Source: Prorocentrum cordatum
Taxonomy: Eukaryota; Sar; Dinophyceae; Prorocentrales; Prorocentraceae
Direction of reading: 5' to 3'
NCBI GenBank assembly: GCA_963575745.1
Contig: CAUYUJ010000652.1
Span: forward strand, 18,501-82,500
DNA length: 64,000 nt
Part shown: positions 43,571 to 54,177 of the stretch, one piece after another
Position numbering within the stretch: the stretch's first letter is position 1
Layout: the number at the start of each line of letters is the position of its first letter
Translations under genes and position numbers: made by a program
Notes under the pieces: generated by a model
What the model was told of the DNA's origin: nothing
The model's database searches: none
The model's input: the letters and a program-made list of their open reading frames with translations, nothing else

Positions 43571-44065
43571 GTCGCCCCCTTTGTCCTGGCCGTCGCGCGG
43601 GGCGGCGCATCCGGGGGCGTCGCCCCCGCCGCGCGCGCCGCGTCATCTTAGCACCGCACCCGCGCGAACTAATTACGAACGCTTGTCCAAAAAACAAGAG
43701 GTGCACAAAGACCACGAATGCTAATAGGAATGCAAATAAGAATAAGACTAAGAATAAGACTAATACTACGACTGGGAGTAAGGATAAGAATCATAATAAC
43801 TATCCGAAATCAGACGGGCCCCCTGCTTCTTTCTCCCTCTTCTTTCTCTCATTTGCTTCATCATCTTTGTCCCATACGATTATCTTTACCACCCCCATTG
43901 AAACATTGTTTGTTCCCCGGCCGTCGCGCGGGGCAGCGCGCCCGAGGAAATCGCCCCCGCCACGCGCGGCGCGCTATCTGAGCAACCGCACCGCCAACAT
44001 CATTCGCACCTCATCGTAGACACGGACGGTTCCTTTTCAAAGATGGGCTCTCTCTTGCGCGAAAT
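43571..44065 (+). repeat. Spacer with a dispersed module in two copies
   Basis: CCGTCGCGCGGGGC(G/A)GCGC..CGCCCCCGCC(G/A)CGCGCG at 43,583-43,665 and 43,918-43,995, related to 21,677-21,750; between them AATAAG-rich sequence. No gene. Confidence 0.65.
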
Positions 44066-44690
44066 CCCACCAGCCCTTTGGGCGTGAGTGGTTTAGCGAG
44101 CTCTCTCTGTCCTCAACCCCCCTTCTTCCCCTTCGGGGAGGGGTTTACCCCTCCCCCTACCCCCTCCCCCTGGACCTGGAGAGGGAGTCCCGAGCGTCGT
44201 CAGGGGAGTCTTTTTCGACGCCTGGGAGGGCCAAAAAACGACGACCCTCACGAGGATTCTGGCCCCGAGGGGGGGGGGGGGAGTTTGGCGCCTGAGCTCG
44301 TCGTCGAAGCAAGAAACATTAATTTTACTAGGGTTTTGGACCCATTTTGGACTCCTGAGGGGGCCGCGCTCATCTTCCTTTATAGCAAAATCCTTGAGTT
44401 TACGAAAGTTTGGGGCTCATTTTGTCCTTCTCAGGGGGCAGCGCTCATCTGCGCTTCTGAGGAGGTCGCAAGAGGCCCCAAGATGGCCCCAAGAGGCCCC
44501 CAGGAGGCTCCCAAGAGGCCTCCAAGAGGCCCCCAAGAGGCCCCCAAGAGGCCCCAAGAGGCCCCCAAGAGGCCCCCAAGAGGCCCCCAAGAGGCCCCAA
44601 GAGGCCCCAAGAGGCCCCCAAGAGGCCCCAAGAGGCCCCCAAGAGGCCCCAAGAGGCTCCAAGAGGCCAAGAGGCCCCACGAGGAGCCCG
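44066..44690 (+). repeat. Dispersed repeat family B, copy 4, with (AAGAGGCCCCC)n
   Basis: AATCCCACCAGCCCTTTGGG, pyrimidine block, perfect palindrome GGGGAGGGGTTTACCCCTCC continuing CC (44,135-44,156), ACTAGGGTTTTGGACCC, then CCCCAAGAGGC units at 44,465-44,680. Confidence 0.85.
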
Positions 44691-45010
44691 AACGACTCAC
44701 ACCAACGGACGCCCGAACGACTCACACCAGGCGAACGAACGACTCACACCACGAGGAGCCCGAACGACTCACACCACGACGCGGGCCCCGAACGACTCAC
44801 ACCACGAGGAGCCCGAACGAGTCACACCAGGAGGAGGGGCCCGAACGACTCACACCAGGATGAGGGGCCCGAACAACTCACACCACGAGAAGCCCGAACG
44901 ACTCACACCAGGACGAAGAGCCCGAACGACTCACACCACGAAGAGCCCGAACGACTCACACCAGGAAGAAGGGCCCGAACGACTCACACCAGGACGAGAC
45001 ACCCCAAACG
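44691..45010 (+). repeat. ~27-33 bp minisatellite CGAACGACTCACACCA
   Basis: About 12 units of CGAACGACTCACACCA(C/G)GA plus a variable (G)AGGAGCCC linker. Confidence 0.9.
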
Positions 45011-45186
45011 ACTCAAATCACGAGGAGCGTTTTCTCTCCCTCCTCCTCCGCCTCGTCCTTCTCCCGCTCCCCCAACAAGGAGGATGTACAAGGAGGCGGG
45101 AGGAAAGAGGAACAAGGGAGATATGCGGGGCCAAGCGGACACACGCCTGAAAAACACGATTGTCGGCATGCTTCGCAAGAGTTGCT

Positions 45187-45655
45187 GCTGTGAGATGGGC
45201 TGGTGGGGATACGCGAAGCGTAAAGAATTTAATGTTGCTATTGTTGGTGTTGGCGGTGTTGCTGGTGTTTGTGATGTTGATATTGTTGTTGGCGTTGCTG
45301 TTATTGGCCTTGCTGTTCTAGAAATAATTATCATCGATGTCATTATCGTCGTCGAGCGCGTCGGCGCCGCGCCGCAGGGGGGGTCTTGACGGCGAGCAGC
45401 AGGAGGATATGTTTTTGTTGTGATCAAGCGGGAAGATTAGTAATAAGAAGAAGAAGAAGAAGGAAAACAAGTAAAAATCAGAATCGTACTTAAATTCTTT
45501 ATTTGTATATTATATATATATATATATATATACACATATATAATTGCTTGCATCGGCGAGCAAACTCGTCTGCATTCGCATGAAGGCGCGGAGTGCCAGA
45601 GCAGCGCTTCCTGGGCGCCGGGAGCTTTATGGTGTCGCCGGAGAGGGGGGGGTAA
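45187..45655 (+). repeat. Dispersed modules, copy 2 of the 22.1-22.4 kb pair
   Basis: Starts with GATGGGCTGGTGGGGATACG then CGAAGCGTAAAGAATTT. GTTCTAGAAATAATTAT...GGGGGGTCTTGACGG is at 45,313-45,390 and TCGGCGAGCAAACTCGTCTGC...CGCCGGAGAG at 45,556-45,650. A (TA)n tract lies at 45,508-45,542. Confidence 0.75.
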
Positions 45656-45896
45656 TTGCTCGATGCGGTCGCGCGTCGTCACGTCGGCGATCTGGTGGCC
45701 AGCAGTCCAGCGAATGCACCAGTCAATGATGTGAAATGCAATGCGTTGTGAATAGAACATCAGATCACATTCGACTTTCTCGTGGAATTTGTCGATGAGG
45801 ATGATTGATGGCATAACTGCGTTGCCCGGCATCTCCCAAACTCTGCACCTGCGGCGTGAGTCAACCACCCCGTATCGCATTCAGCAAACAACGGCT
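45656..45896 (-). pseudogene. Integrase fragment of the interrupted host retrotransposon (downstream part)
   Basis: The minus-strand frame reads MRYGVVDSRRRCRVWEMPGN, PSIILIDKFHEKVECDLMFY, then IAFHIIDWCIRWTAG and DVTTRDRIEQL. CRVW with the following basic/Pro segment resembles the HHCC-to-core junction of LTR-retrotransposon integrases; VECDL would be the first catalytic Asp and IIDxCxRW the next strand. A stop (TGA) lies just upstream. The frame continues across the inserted 18 kb element into 63,951-64,000. Downstream it is cut off by dispersed repeats at about 45,655. Confidence 0.7.
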
Positions 45897-45901
45897 AGTC
45901 C
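45897..45901. repeat. Target-site duplication AGTCC (left)
   Basis: AGTCC directly outside the left LTR, matching 63,946-63,950. Five bp is the usual size for copia elements. Confidence 0.9.
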
Positions 45902-46098
45902 TGTGTACGGGCTTGAAGTACAAGGGCACAGAACCCCTGATCCGTTGGTAGAGGGAAGGAGGGGAAGATGGATATCTTTTCCTCAAACACGATGAAAGGT
46001 CTGATCGATCTGTCCCAATACCTGAGCCCAAACGGCCAGGCGCAGGAGAGGTGAGGATAAAAAGTATATATGAGGGTATTACACGGGTTCTATTCACA
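45902..46098 (-). repeat. LTR, left copy (3' LTR of the element)
   Basis: 197 bp, begins TGTGTACGGG and ends TTCTATTCACA on the plus strand, giving TG...CA ends. Just inside it, in element orientation, GGGATTCGGGACGGGGTG is a plausible polypurine tract. Confidence 0.93.
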
Positions 46099-46856
46099 CA
46101 CCCCGTCCCGAATCCCGCCTGCGAGGGCAGGACTCGGGAACAGAGGACAAGATCCCGTCACCCTTTTACTCCCCAAATCCTCAATTCTGTCAGGCAGCTG
46201 AGCACAAGATCTGTATAGCTTCAGCTGCGTCCTAATCGCGATAGCGCTCGCGATTAGGCAAGGTAAAGTAAGAAGGAACACCCAGGGTCCCTGTTTCTTC
46301 GCCAAGCACACTTTGGTGCCCCCCCGGCGCGCCCCCCAAAACGCTTCGGCACTCGAGGGCGGAGAAGAATGAGACACGGGTGGGCGGAGAAAGAGGATCT
46401 GAGCAAGTTAAAGCAACATCAGAAGCTGCCGCGCCTGAGCGGGGCAGGTGTTGACACCAGCTCTCACTCGAGAGCTGGGCATCATATCATTCTCAACGCA
46501 ACGTTGCTATACTGCAAAGAATAAGCAAAATTAAGATGTGTACTATTAAATCGCGTTAAGAAACACGATCGCGTTGAGAAACACGTCTAAATGCCAATCT
46601 AACTATCAAAGCAAATGTCTGGCCAGACGCAGAGTCGCGTTGATAAACACGAAAAGTCGCATAAATAAATTATGCGCGTCGTTCCTCCCCTCGGCGTTGC
46701 TCCTCAGGAGGCTGCTTTGGGTTTCACAAGGATAGGTGCGGCCACTTTTCTTGGATAGTGAAGTGGCCTAAAATGGTTTATTATCCACCGCTCGAGGCGA
46801 ATGTGTGTAATGATGAAATTCTAGCCTTCGAGCGGTGGGCCTTGCGGCCGACTACA
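46099..46856 (-). other. 3' untranslated region of the element
   Basis: No open frame. It holds a perfect 10 bp stem with an 8 nt loop (CCTAATCGCG 46,231-46,240 / CGCGATTAGG 46,249-46,258) and a perfect 9 bp stem with an ACTC tetraloop (CCAGCTCTC 46,457-46,465 / GAGAGCTGG 46,470-46,478). Three 16 bp direct repeats CGCGTT(G/A)A(G/T)AAACACG lie at 46,552, 46,570 and 46,636. Confidence 0.8.
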
Positions 46857-49800
46857 CTACGCGTTACCCCTCTCGTAGAACCTGTGGCCCCACATCCTGC
46901 GGCCATCCTCCGAGACGTAGCTCGTCGCGAAGGTATCCCAGGGCGTTCTCGGGATCCAGTGGCGGAACCAATCATTGTACTGGATGTCTCGTACGTATAC
47001 GAACTCGTCGTTGCTGTCCGCGATGTACATCCAGCAGATGATGTAGTAGCTCCAGCACCTGGGACCCCATTGGCTGTCCTCTGGGTTGTTGCGCAACCAC
47101 GTAGCGTAGTCCTCCGTCGCGCGCGCCCTCTTGGCGCGAGGAGGTGTCGTTGGTCTGCGGCTGTCGTCGCTGCCCTGCCGCTGCGCGGCGGCGCCGCGCT
47201 GCCCAGCGAGCATGTCGTCCTGCGCGCCGGAGGCGCTGGACCCTGCAGCGTCGCCAGGAGCAGGGCGCGGCGGCGGCGGCGGGTGCCGCGGCTGGCGTGG
47301 CCCCATGGCATCATCAGAATGTGGGGAGTGTATATCAGGTTCGATCGGATCGGTTCTCATCCCTGAATCAACCCCCCTCTGGTCAGTGGAACCCAAGGCG
47401 GGTTCGATGGAGGCAAGCACGGCAAGCTTGCGCTGCGTGACTCTCTCACGAGAGCCATCCCCACGGGGAAGGGCAATCGTGACAAGTCCGCGCCCTTGCC
47501 TCGTGCCTCGATCGAGTCTGCCTGTGTTCAACCACCATTTCTTCCGACCAGCTTGGCCAGTCCTGAAACTGCGATCAAGAATATCACAGGCGTCACGCAC
47601 ATCCTCGATGGTATAAGCCTTCTCGCCTCTATTGGTGCGAGCGCCTGTCATTTGGTGGTGGAACTTCATATCATTCAGGAAACGCTGAACGAGGTTGGCA
47701 AAAGGGTGGTATAAAGGTCTGTCGTCCTCACGCTCGCCCATCAACCTGCACATGTGCGCAGGAGGGGAGCCTGCTTCGACCCACCACCGATACCTCTTAG
47801 CAGCAGAATTTGCCAATCTCCTCAACGCGTCCTTCTCATGACCTGGAATGGAGCGCTTGCCCATCATAAGGACCTGCGCTCCGTCTGCCATGTACCTTGT
47901 GATGTCGTCCTGGGAGAGCGTCGTCTTGATCCATTGGGTCAACTTCTGGAGGTACGCCAGGTCGCTCTCCACGGCGGTACTTTTGCCCGTAGCACCTACG
48001 GCAACAGTGTACTGCCAGCAGATATCACAAATTGTACCTTCATCTGTAACGATTCCTAGAGACAAGAGACGATCGCAATTCCGACATCGCGCGATATCAT
48101 GCTGGATATCCTCTGGGGCCCCGTGAATCGCGAGGTGCTCACAGGATCCCCAGCGAGTGTCGCGACCACTAGCGAGAACGCGGCCGATCTGATCCATGGC
48201 ATCGCGGTTGATCTCGGCGGTCGGACGGGAGGCGACCGATCGGCTCATTCCCTCGATCTCGATCCTCGACAATCTTTCCCCTGGCAGTCCTACGCGCTCG
48301 GTCGTGTCGTTGTCCGCAATGTCAGTATCACCATGATATACGTTTTCTGTACGGATACGGTTAGCCTCTTCCTGCAAGGCGGCCTCGTTGTCGCCCTCTT
48401 CGCGGTCGATCCCCTTTTGCTGGGCTATGATCCGTACCATGGTTTCTTGATCTGGAGCTGCGGATGCAACGCTGCCTGGGTCCTGGGGAATATCCTGCTC
48501 CGCGCCTGGATCCCCCTGATGCGGCGCGGCAGGTGTTTCCACCAGCCCCCTCCATACGGGGAAGCCTGGGTTGCCAAATGTCTGGATACAATGTGTAAAT
48601 AGATCACGCAACGTCTTGAGTGCAGGATGGTTCTGGTGAGTAGCATATTTTGTGAAATCACGTAGCTCCGTAATGCTGTCCAGCAATATGATTTGGTACA
48701 CTTTAGAAATCCAGTGAAAGACGCCTGTAGTCGACTCCTCGATGACCTCTGGGCCCAGGTAGTGTACCATCTTTTTGAAGAAACTATCCGCACTGCAAAT
48801 CAGTAAGTCACGTGCCCATGTGTGGGTATGATTGTAATCAGAATAGTATGTCTCTGACTTGTATGTTTTGGATCCAAATTGTATGTCAAATCGTAAGTAT
48901 GACTGTATCTGCTCCACCACAACCTTGTCCCTGCCAGTATGCACCTCAATAATGTGTCTCACCTTTGTCATAGGTGAACCCACCAATAACTCCGACGTCC
49001 AGCGGTATATGCGGTGGTCGTAGGCTTGCTTGATCCATATTGTATCCTCGTCTGGGTCGTAGTCGGGACGGTTGAGGAAGTCTTCTGGCGGGTCGATGAT
49101 GTTATCAAGGATGCTCGAGCCGACGTCCTCATCAGCCTGGATCTCTGCTGATAAATCTGCCCTCAGGTTATCATTCGCTGTGTTCTCCTCGTCTGTGAGT
49201 GGGATGTTCGATATATCCACGATGACAGTAACCAGAGGCTCAGTAGATTGGCCTGCCTTTTGTTGGGATCCATTGTCTGCGGTAGTATGATCCTCGGCAA
49301 GTGTGGCCACCAGCTCGTCGGGATCGGGTGTCCGAGGAGCGGGGCGCCTGGTCGGCGTACGTGGGATACGTGGCCTATAAATGCTCGGCATTCCAAGATA
49401 TGGTAGATCACCAGAAGTTCTATGTTGCTGTATTTGGTCGCGGCATGAAGAGGGGCCTTCCAGCGCAATATTCATCTGCGTCGAGTCGATGTCGGTACGT
49501 ATTGGCAAAGCGAAGACAACACCCTTGAGAGGCATGTTTCTGTCATTGCACCATATGTTTACCCATCGTAAACCGTAGTTGAGAATAGGTACTTGTACCG
49601 CAAAGAACTTGTCGAAGACGCCGACATGAATAATTGGTCCATAAATGTGGCCCTTGTTCATGAGCACCTTGGTTTTGTGGTCGCCTTTGGGGTAGTGATT
49701 GTCGTAATGATAACAATTGGTAGACCCCCAATTCTTAGTGACAATGAAGTCCCCCATGCGAACATCATTAAACATAGGCCGACGATTCCAATCTTTCTGC

Positions 49801-50470
49801 GCGATCTTTGATGTAATGGGACGAAGGGCCTCTCGGCAGTATGACATGGCTATCAACCATTCTTTATCCTGCATATTGCGCCCACAACTGTCAATCATAG
49901 CACGGACCACCGTTTCATCCAAATCGTCGGCGTCAGATGTGCGGCCAGCAGGGGTCGCCCCCAGCTGAGGGGCGATCGGTCGCTGAGCCGATGATGCTGA
50001 TGCGGACGGCGTCTTTGGCTGCTGATCCGTGTCTTGTTCCATGTCAGTTGGTGCAATCCCGGGAGGGTCGTCGATCATCTCTGTCCCGGGAAGAACAGCA
50101 CAAATTTCGTATTTGCTCAATGGTTGTCTCGCGGCCAATGGCGGGTAGACCCAAGTAGGGCCCTCCGGCCACATCTGCCGGCCGTGCTCATTGCGTGGTT
50201 GGAGACGGCGAATTGCAATGACTGCAGCGGCGGGAACCACGTCTTCTGTCATAATAGCGCCTTGGGCGCCCAGCCAAAATCTGCAACCAGCTTTCGTGGC
50301 AATCGCCATGTTGATCACCAGCTCGACCTCGTTCTTGTAGTGTTTGAACTTGTGAAATTGTACCGAGGTATGGGGATTCTTCTGGACGTTGTCTATGTAT
50401 GTGCTGGAACTGAAGAATGCCTCCGCGCGCGGTGATCCTTGGTAATATTGTCTCTCTGGGAAGATGGATC
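46857..50470 (-). pseudogene. ORF3 segment E: C-terminal half of KptA-like domain, zinc ribbon, long tail
   Basis: The frame is open from about 50,480 to the stop at 46,857 (about 1,200 codons). It starts with the second half of the Tpt1/KptA-like domain: AEAFFSSSTYIDNVQ, VQFHKFKHYKNEVELVI, ATKAGCRFWLGAQGAIMTED. In Tpt1 the corresponding part is E-hxhxh-x-AL.xGh.Fhxsxx.GhhhT. Further on are an acidic/Pro-rich linker, a compact region (VRMGDFIVTKNWGSTN, KGHIYGPIIHVGVFDKFF, WCNDRNMPLKGVVFALPI), a CRNCDRLLSLG...TICDIC zinc-ribbon-like CxxC-x17-CxxC (about 48,020-48,092), a helical section and a basic Pro/Arg-rich stretch, ending RMWGHRFYERGNA. Apart from the first part and the zinc pair I recognise no family. 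Confidence 0.65.
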
Positions 50471-51037
50471 GATATAGCCGGGAATAATCCCTGACTTAAG
50501 GATGCTGCGCCAAGCACGAAATGTCGCGCCATGGTGGAGGTATTTCACGTCTGTCCAGTGCAGGCTTTCCCAGCCCATGCTCCATGGTTTGGAGAGTGGA
50601 TTGACGCAACTGTGGCCTCCAACACATCTAATAGCAATAACGCTGTTCCAATCGAAACAGCTGGGGTCGCCTCCTTCGGGGATTCGTTTGGCGTATATCT
50701 CGATCCGATTCTTCTGCGGGTCAATGTGCTTCTGGAACGCGCGAAGGATGACGATCGGGTAATAATCATTCCAATCAGTGCATCCGTCTGGTTCACCATC
50801 CTTTTTGAAGTGCGCGATGGTCGCATCTGTGGGCGGTCCGTTGTGGTTTTTACGCTCACGGAATTTCCACTGGACCATATCCTGAAACGATTTCCAATTG
50901 CTTGGGATTTTCCATTCACGATCCGTTGTTTTCGGCCATATGTTGATGCGTCGATCGTGGAATTGGCTGATATGGAATGGAACATATTGTAGTGGATCTC
51001 GTGGCGTAGCATCGTCGTGATGTCTTTGCTCATCCAC
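50471..51037 (-). pseudogene. ORF3 segment D: N-terminal half of Tpt1/KptA-like domain
   Basis: The frame 51,037-50,393 contains DPQKNRIEIYAKRIPEGG, then VIAIRCVGGHSCV (His codon at 50,612-50,614), LHHGATFRAW and SILKSGIIPG. In RNA 2'-phosphotransferase (Tpt1/KptA) the matching order is a K.RFxh strand, hIRxxxGHS, LxHGT....h..Ixx.GL. The GHS His is a conserved active-site residue of the family. Just after SGIIPG the frame breaks (about 50,470) and the domain continues in segment E, so this copy cannot make it as one chain. The Arg-x-His-hhh-His segment of Tpt1, expected at the break, cannot be read reliably. Tpt1 removes a splice-junction 2'-phosphate from RNA using NAD+; what it would do in a retroelement is unknown. 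Confidence 0.6.
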
Positions 51038-51950
51038 TTAGGATCCCCAAGCCACTCATCGAGTAGTTCAGGGCCATAGCGTACCTCGTCGTACTGTGGG
51101 AGCGATATCCATTTCCATTCTGGGAAGCAACCAGATTGTGCGATATCGGGCGTGTGAGCAATCACACAATCGTCGCGTTGCAATTGATCGAACCACTCCT
51201 CGTTCTGCAGGCAAGCGAAGCCGTTGGTCGCGGAAGTACCCCGCAACATAGGAGGAATGTATGGATGATCGTCCACAAGGCGTGCTTGGAGCTTGTACTC
51301 GCGAATAGTGCATGCATTGTCGAACGTCGCGATCTGGCTGATGTCCTCGCGCGTGGAGCGCTCGCAACTGTCCTGCCATGACAGTATATGTATCGTGTGT
51401 GGAGAAGGATCGTCGTCGGCAGGAGTTGCCTCCAGCTCCATCGCATCTAAGTCAGTGCCGTCGTCGGGGATCGGGACTGACTCGGCTGTCGGGAGCGGGT
51501 CTGGTGACAATGGATCTGCTGGCGTGCTAATTGGAAGCGGGCCAGGCGGTAATGGCTCTGGCACAGGGATCGGTTGCGGGCCAGGCTGCAATGGTTCAGG
51601 CAATGGGCCCGGTGGCGCTGGCTGGCCCACCTCAACCGCCGCGCGCCAAACGGCAGTTGGAACATCGGGCTCAAGTCCTAATGCAACCCGATCCAAGGCA
51701 TTCTGTCTGAAGAAAGTTTCGCATGCAATAATAGTCTGTTGGTTGTCGGCACTAGGGCCTACACGATGAGAGTTCAACCTGTTGCCTTCTGCAACAAGTC
51801 GTGATTTGGTCGCGTCATCATCGCCGTCCAAGTCGGTAATCTGCTGTAGGAACTGCTCATAAACAACCCAGGTAACAGCATGTGCATCTTCAACTGTTTT
51901 CACAATCTTGGGGTGGAGGAGCTCTTGTTTCTCAAACGAATCCCAAGATG
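51030..51950 (-). pseudogene. ORF3 segment C
   Basis: Open frame from about 51,950 to its junction with segment D near 51,030. VKTVEDAHAVTWVVYEQFLQ starts a helical part, followed by a Pro-rich linker (PEPLQPGPQPIPVPEPLP, repeated PLP units; about 51,460-51,620), an acidic stretch, then a folded-looking part: TIHILSWQDSCERSTREDI, EYKLQARLVDDHPYIPPM and PEWKWISLPQYDEVRYGP. Segment B joins it with a frameshift near 51,930 and segment D with another near 51,030. No family recognised. Confidence 0.6.
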
Positions 51951-53190
51951 CCCACGCCCCAGGGTAGTCGCTGACAGCAGTAAGAGGTAGTTGAACAATT
52001 CGTCGTATGCATTACCGAATGGATCGTCCTGAGGAATAGCCTTGTTCGGCTCGCGGGGATCAAGTGCTGGTGGCTGTGTCGGGATCCCAGGGATAGGTAT
52101 GCCTGGATCACTTGTGGCTGCTGGCATTGATTTTGGCAACGTGCCGTCGGCACACGATGCCATCCAAGCACCATGAGCCATCTCACCAGCGGTCTGAGTC
52201 ATCAGCGTCGTGAGGCTGAGATCTCTCTTCCATTCATTGGTTATCTTCTCTCGAAAGTGAAGAGCCTCCATGATCTCTTTGGCCTGTATGTAGGCCTGTG
52301 CGCCCGTGACTGGAGTCATGATAGGAGGTCTGAATGGATACGGCTGAGATGGTAATGACTGAAGTAATGCGCAGAAATTACGGTAGCATACTGCATCACA
52401 GAACTGCGTCGTAAACATCGCCAAAGTGTGATTCTTCTGTTTCGCATGCCAAGCCTGAGGCGTAATTCTGTCATACACATCTACCCAGTGATATGATGGA
52501 AGAACTGGAATACCGCGCGATTGCATCGTCTCGGTCAAATCGCCCGCGTGGTAATCAAAGTTCGGATGCACGCCCCATTGTGCCGCTTTGCCTGGCCCCA
52601 TGACTGTAGGGCAACGGAAGTACTGCATCACGTCAACAGAACGTGATACATCCACTTGTACGTGTACTGGCATAAGCGTCGGGACGCCGCCCTCGCATTC
52701 CATCTTCATGAGCTCGCGCACGCAAGTAGGAGCACGATCCTCATGGCGACGCATGTCCACCGTATTCTGTCCGTGGTTGGCACATGCAATATCGTCTGCA
52801 CTCCAGACCACCATGGCGTTGATGCCTCTGCAATAATGCCTCTGTTTCACGAATGCAGGAAAGTCATTAGCCCAATACTCCCAGATGACCTCATTCAATT
52901 TACGCCACTCTGTGATAGAAGCATTGTCGTTCACCATCATCAGGCCCCTGGCATTGCGGATCATGGTGATCATATTGCGCTGCTCGAGAGTGGACTCGAA
53001 CTGGTTTGCGAGGATAGCTGTGATACGGTTCTCCTGTGTCTGCGTTCGCTGATCACGGAGCTGTGCCATATCACAGCGGGTGTCGCCACCAGCCTCTGGC
53101 AATAGAATACAGTCCTGGCCAATCGGCGCGTCGTTCTGTTTGAACCATTCTTTGTAATTGCCAAAGGAGAATGCCCACATCATGACGTAT
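51930..53190 (-). pseudogene. ORF3 segment B, possible SGNH-like part
   Basis: The frame is used from about 53,190 (YVMMWAFSFGNYKEWFKQND) to about 51,930. The middle has INAMVVWSADDIACANHGQN, VPTLMPVHVQVDVSRSVD and GIPVLPSYHWVDVYDRI with QAWHAK following. A strand ending hhWSxxD, a central strand, then DVYDR....WH about 110 residues later is reminiscent of blocks III and V of SGNH hydrolases, but the first Gly-Asp-Ser block is not visible. The call is weak. The rest is helical, with a Pro-rich end (PGIPIPGIPTQPPALDP). ORF3 is continuous with segment A upstream after a frameshift near 53,190. Confidence 0.55.
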
Positions 53191-54123
53191 GTCGTCGCGG
53201 ATAATGGTCGACAAGAGCTCGAGGGTAGCGCCTCCCATGCATTCCGCGCGATTGAGGCACGGCATGAATAAAGGTACGAGACCAACATTTGACGCTTTAG
53301 CCGTAGCGTCTCGCTTTTGTGGGCTGTTGAGCTCGTCGATGCCGTGCCTGGGGTACTTGTTGTGCTTGGCGGTCTTGGACCCCTTTTTGGGGTGCATGAT
53401 CCATGTGGAGCCCGTGTACAAATTTGTCCATTTGTATGCGCGCCCTGACGGGCCGAAGGCATGATGCAAAAGAAGTCCCAGATCCTCCTGTATGAGTGAG
53501 TGCCATCCGTTGTCTGAGAGGAGAGTAGAAACCAATCGACCACCACAAAACGCGCTGTATTTTGCTTGTGCAAGTTCGAGTGGATCAATATCATTACCAG
53601 GAGTAAGGCCAGGGTCAACCTCAGTAGGGGTCTCGCCCATGAATACAGAGCCCTCGTCGTATGGTTGCCAACGATAAGTACTCGTCACATTGTCGTCGTA
53701 CTCTGGTAGGGTCTTCCAGCCGTCTGGGTGATCGGATGGTGTTGCCACCGTCTTGGGGCTTGATCCGGTACCTCCAAATCCTCCGCGCGCAGTCACCCAC
53801 GTACTGAGCTTGCGGCGGAATTTGCTTGTCTGGGTAAGATCGGAGCACGCCCTCATCTCGGTGACAAGGTTATCTTCGACAACGTGGCCAAAGTGTCCCG
53901 CAGTATCTGATGTCCCGGCTAGGCCAGGTGGACGTACGGGTAGTTTGATCGCAGCGCGATCAAGTTTAGGAGCGTAGCTGGGAGTTGTCAATCCATTACT
54001 GTATGCATCATGAGGCGCACAAAGTCCATCTCCGTAAAAGTATTTTGTGTCCTGAACGCTGTCCTCGGCATATTGCCCAAGAAATGTACTGCCAACTTTT
54101 GACCAATCGTTGTGCATCATCAT
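53175..54123 (-). pseudogene. ORF3 segment A, N terminus
   Basis: Begins ATG ATG ATG (MMMHNDWSKVGSTFLGQY) directly after a TGA, 54 nt beyond the pol stop at 54,178-54,180 and in the same frame. This spacing suggests a separate cistron, not a pol extension. Contents: a CAPHDAYSNGLTTPSYAPKL-type loop-rich N terminus, GHVVEDNLVTEMRAC, WVTARGGFGGTGSSPKT, then STLLSDNGWHSLIQEDLGLL and GRAYKWTNLYTGSTWIMHP. Family unknown. No signal peptide or membrane segment is evident, so there is no support for an env-like role. Confidence 0.6.
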
Positions 54124-54177
54124 TCACTCCGTCTTCAATACCACTGTCGTGAGCTCCATTGGTGGGCGCTTGCGGTG

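Noticed and set aside
53071-54123. ORF3 as an env-like gene
   Set aside because: No signal peptide, transmembrane segment or glycoprotein-like Cys pattern; motifs point to enzymes or RNA-binding parts.
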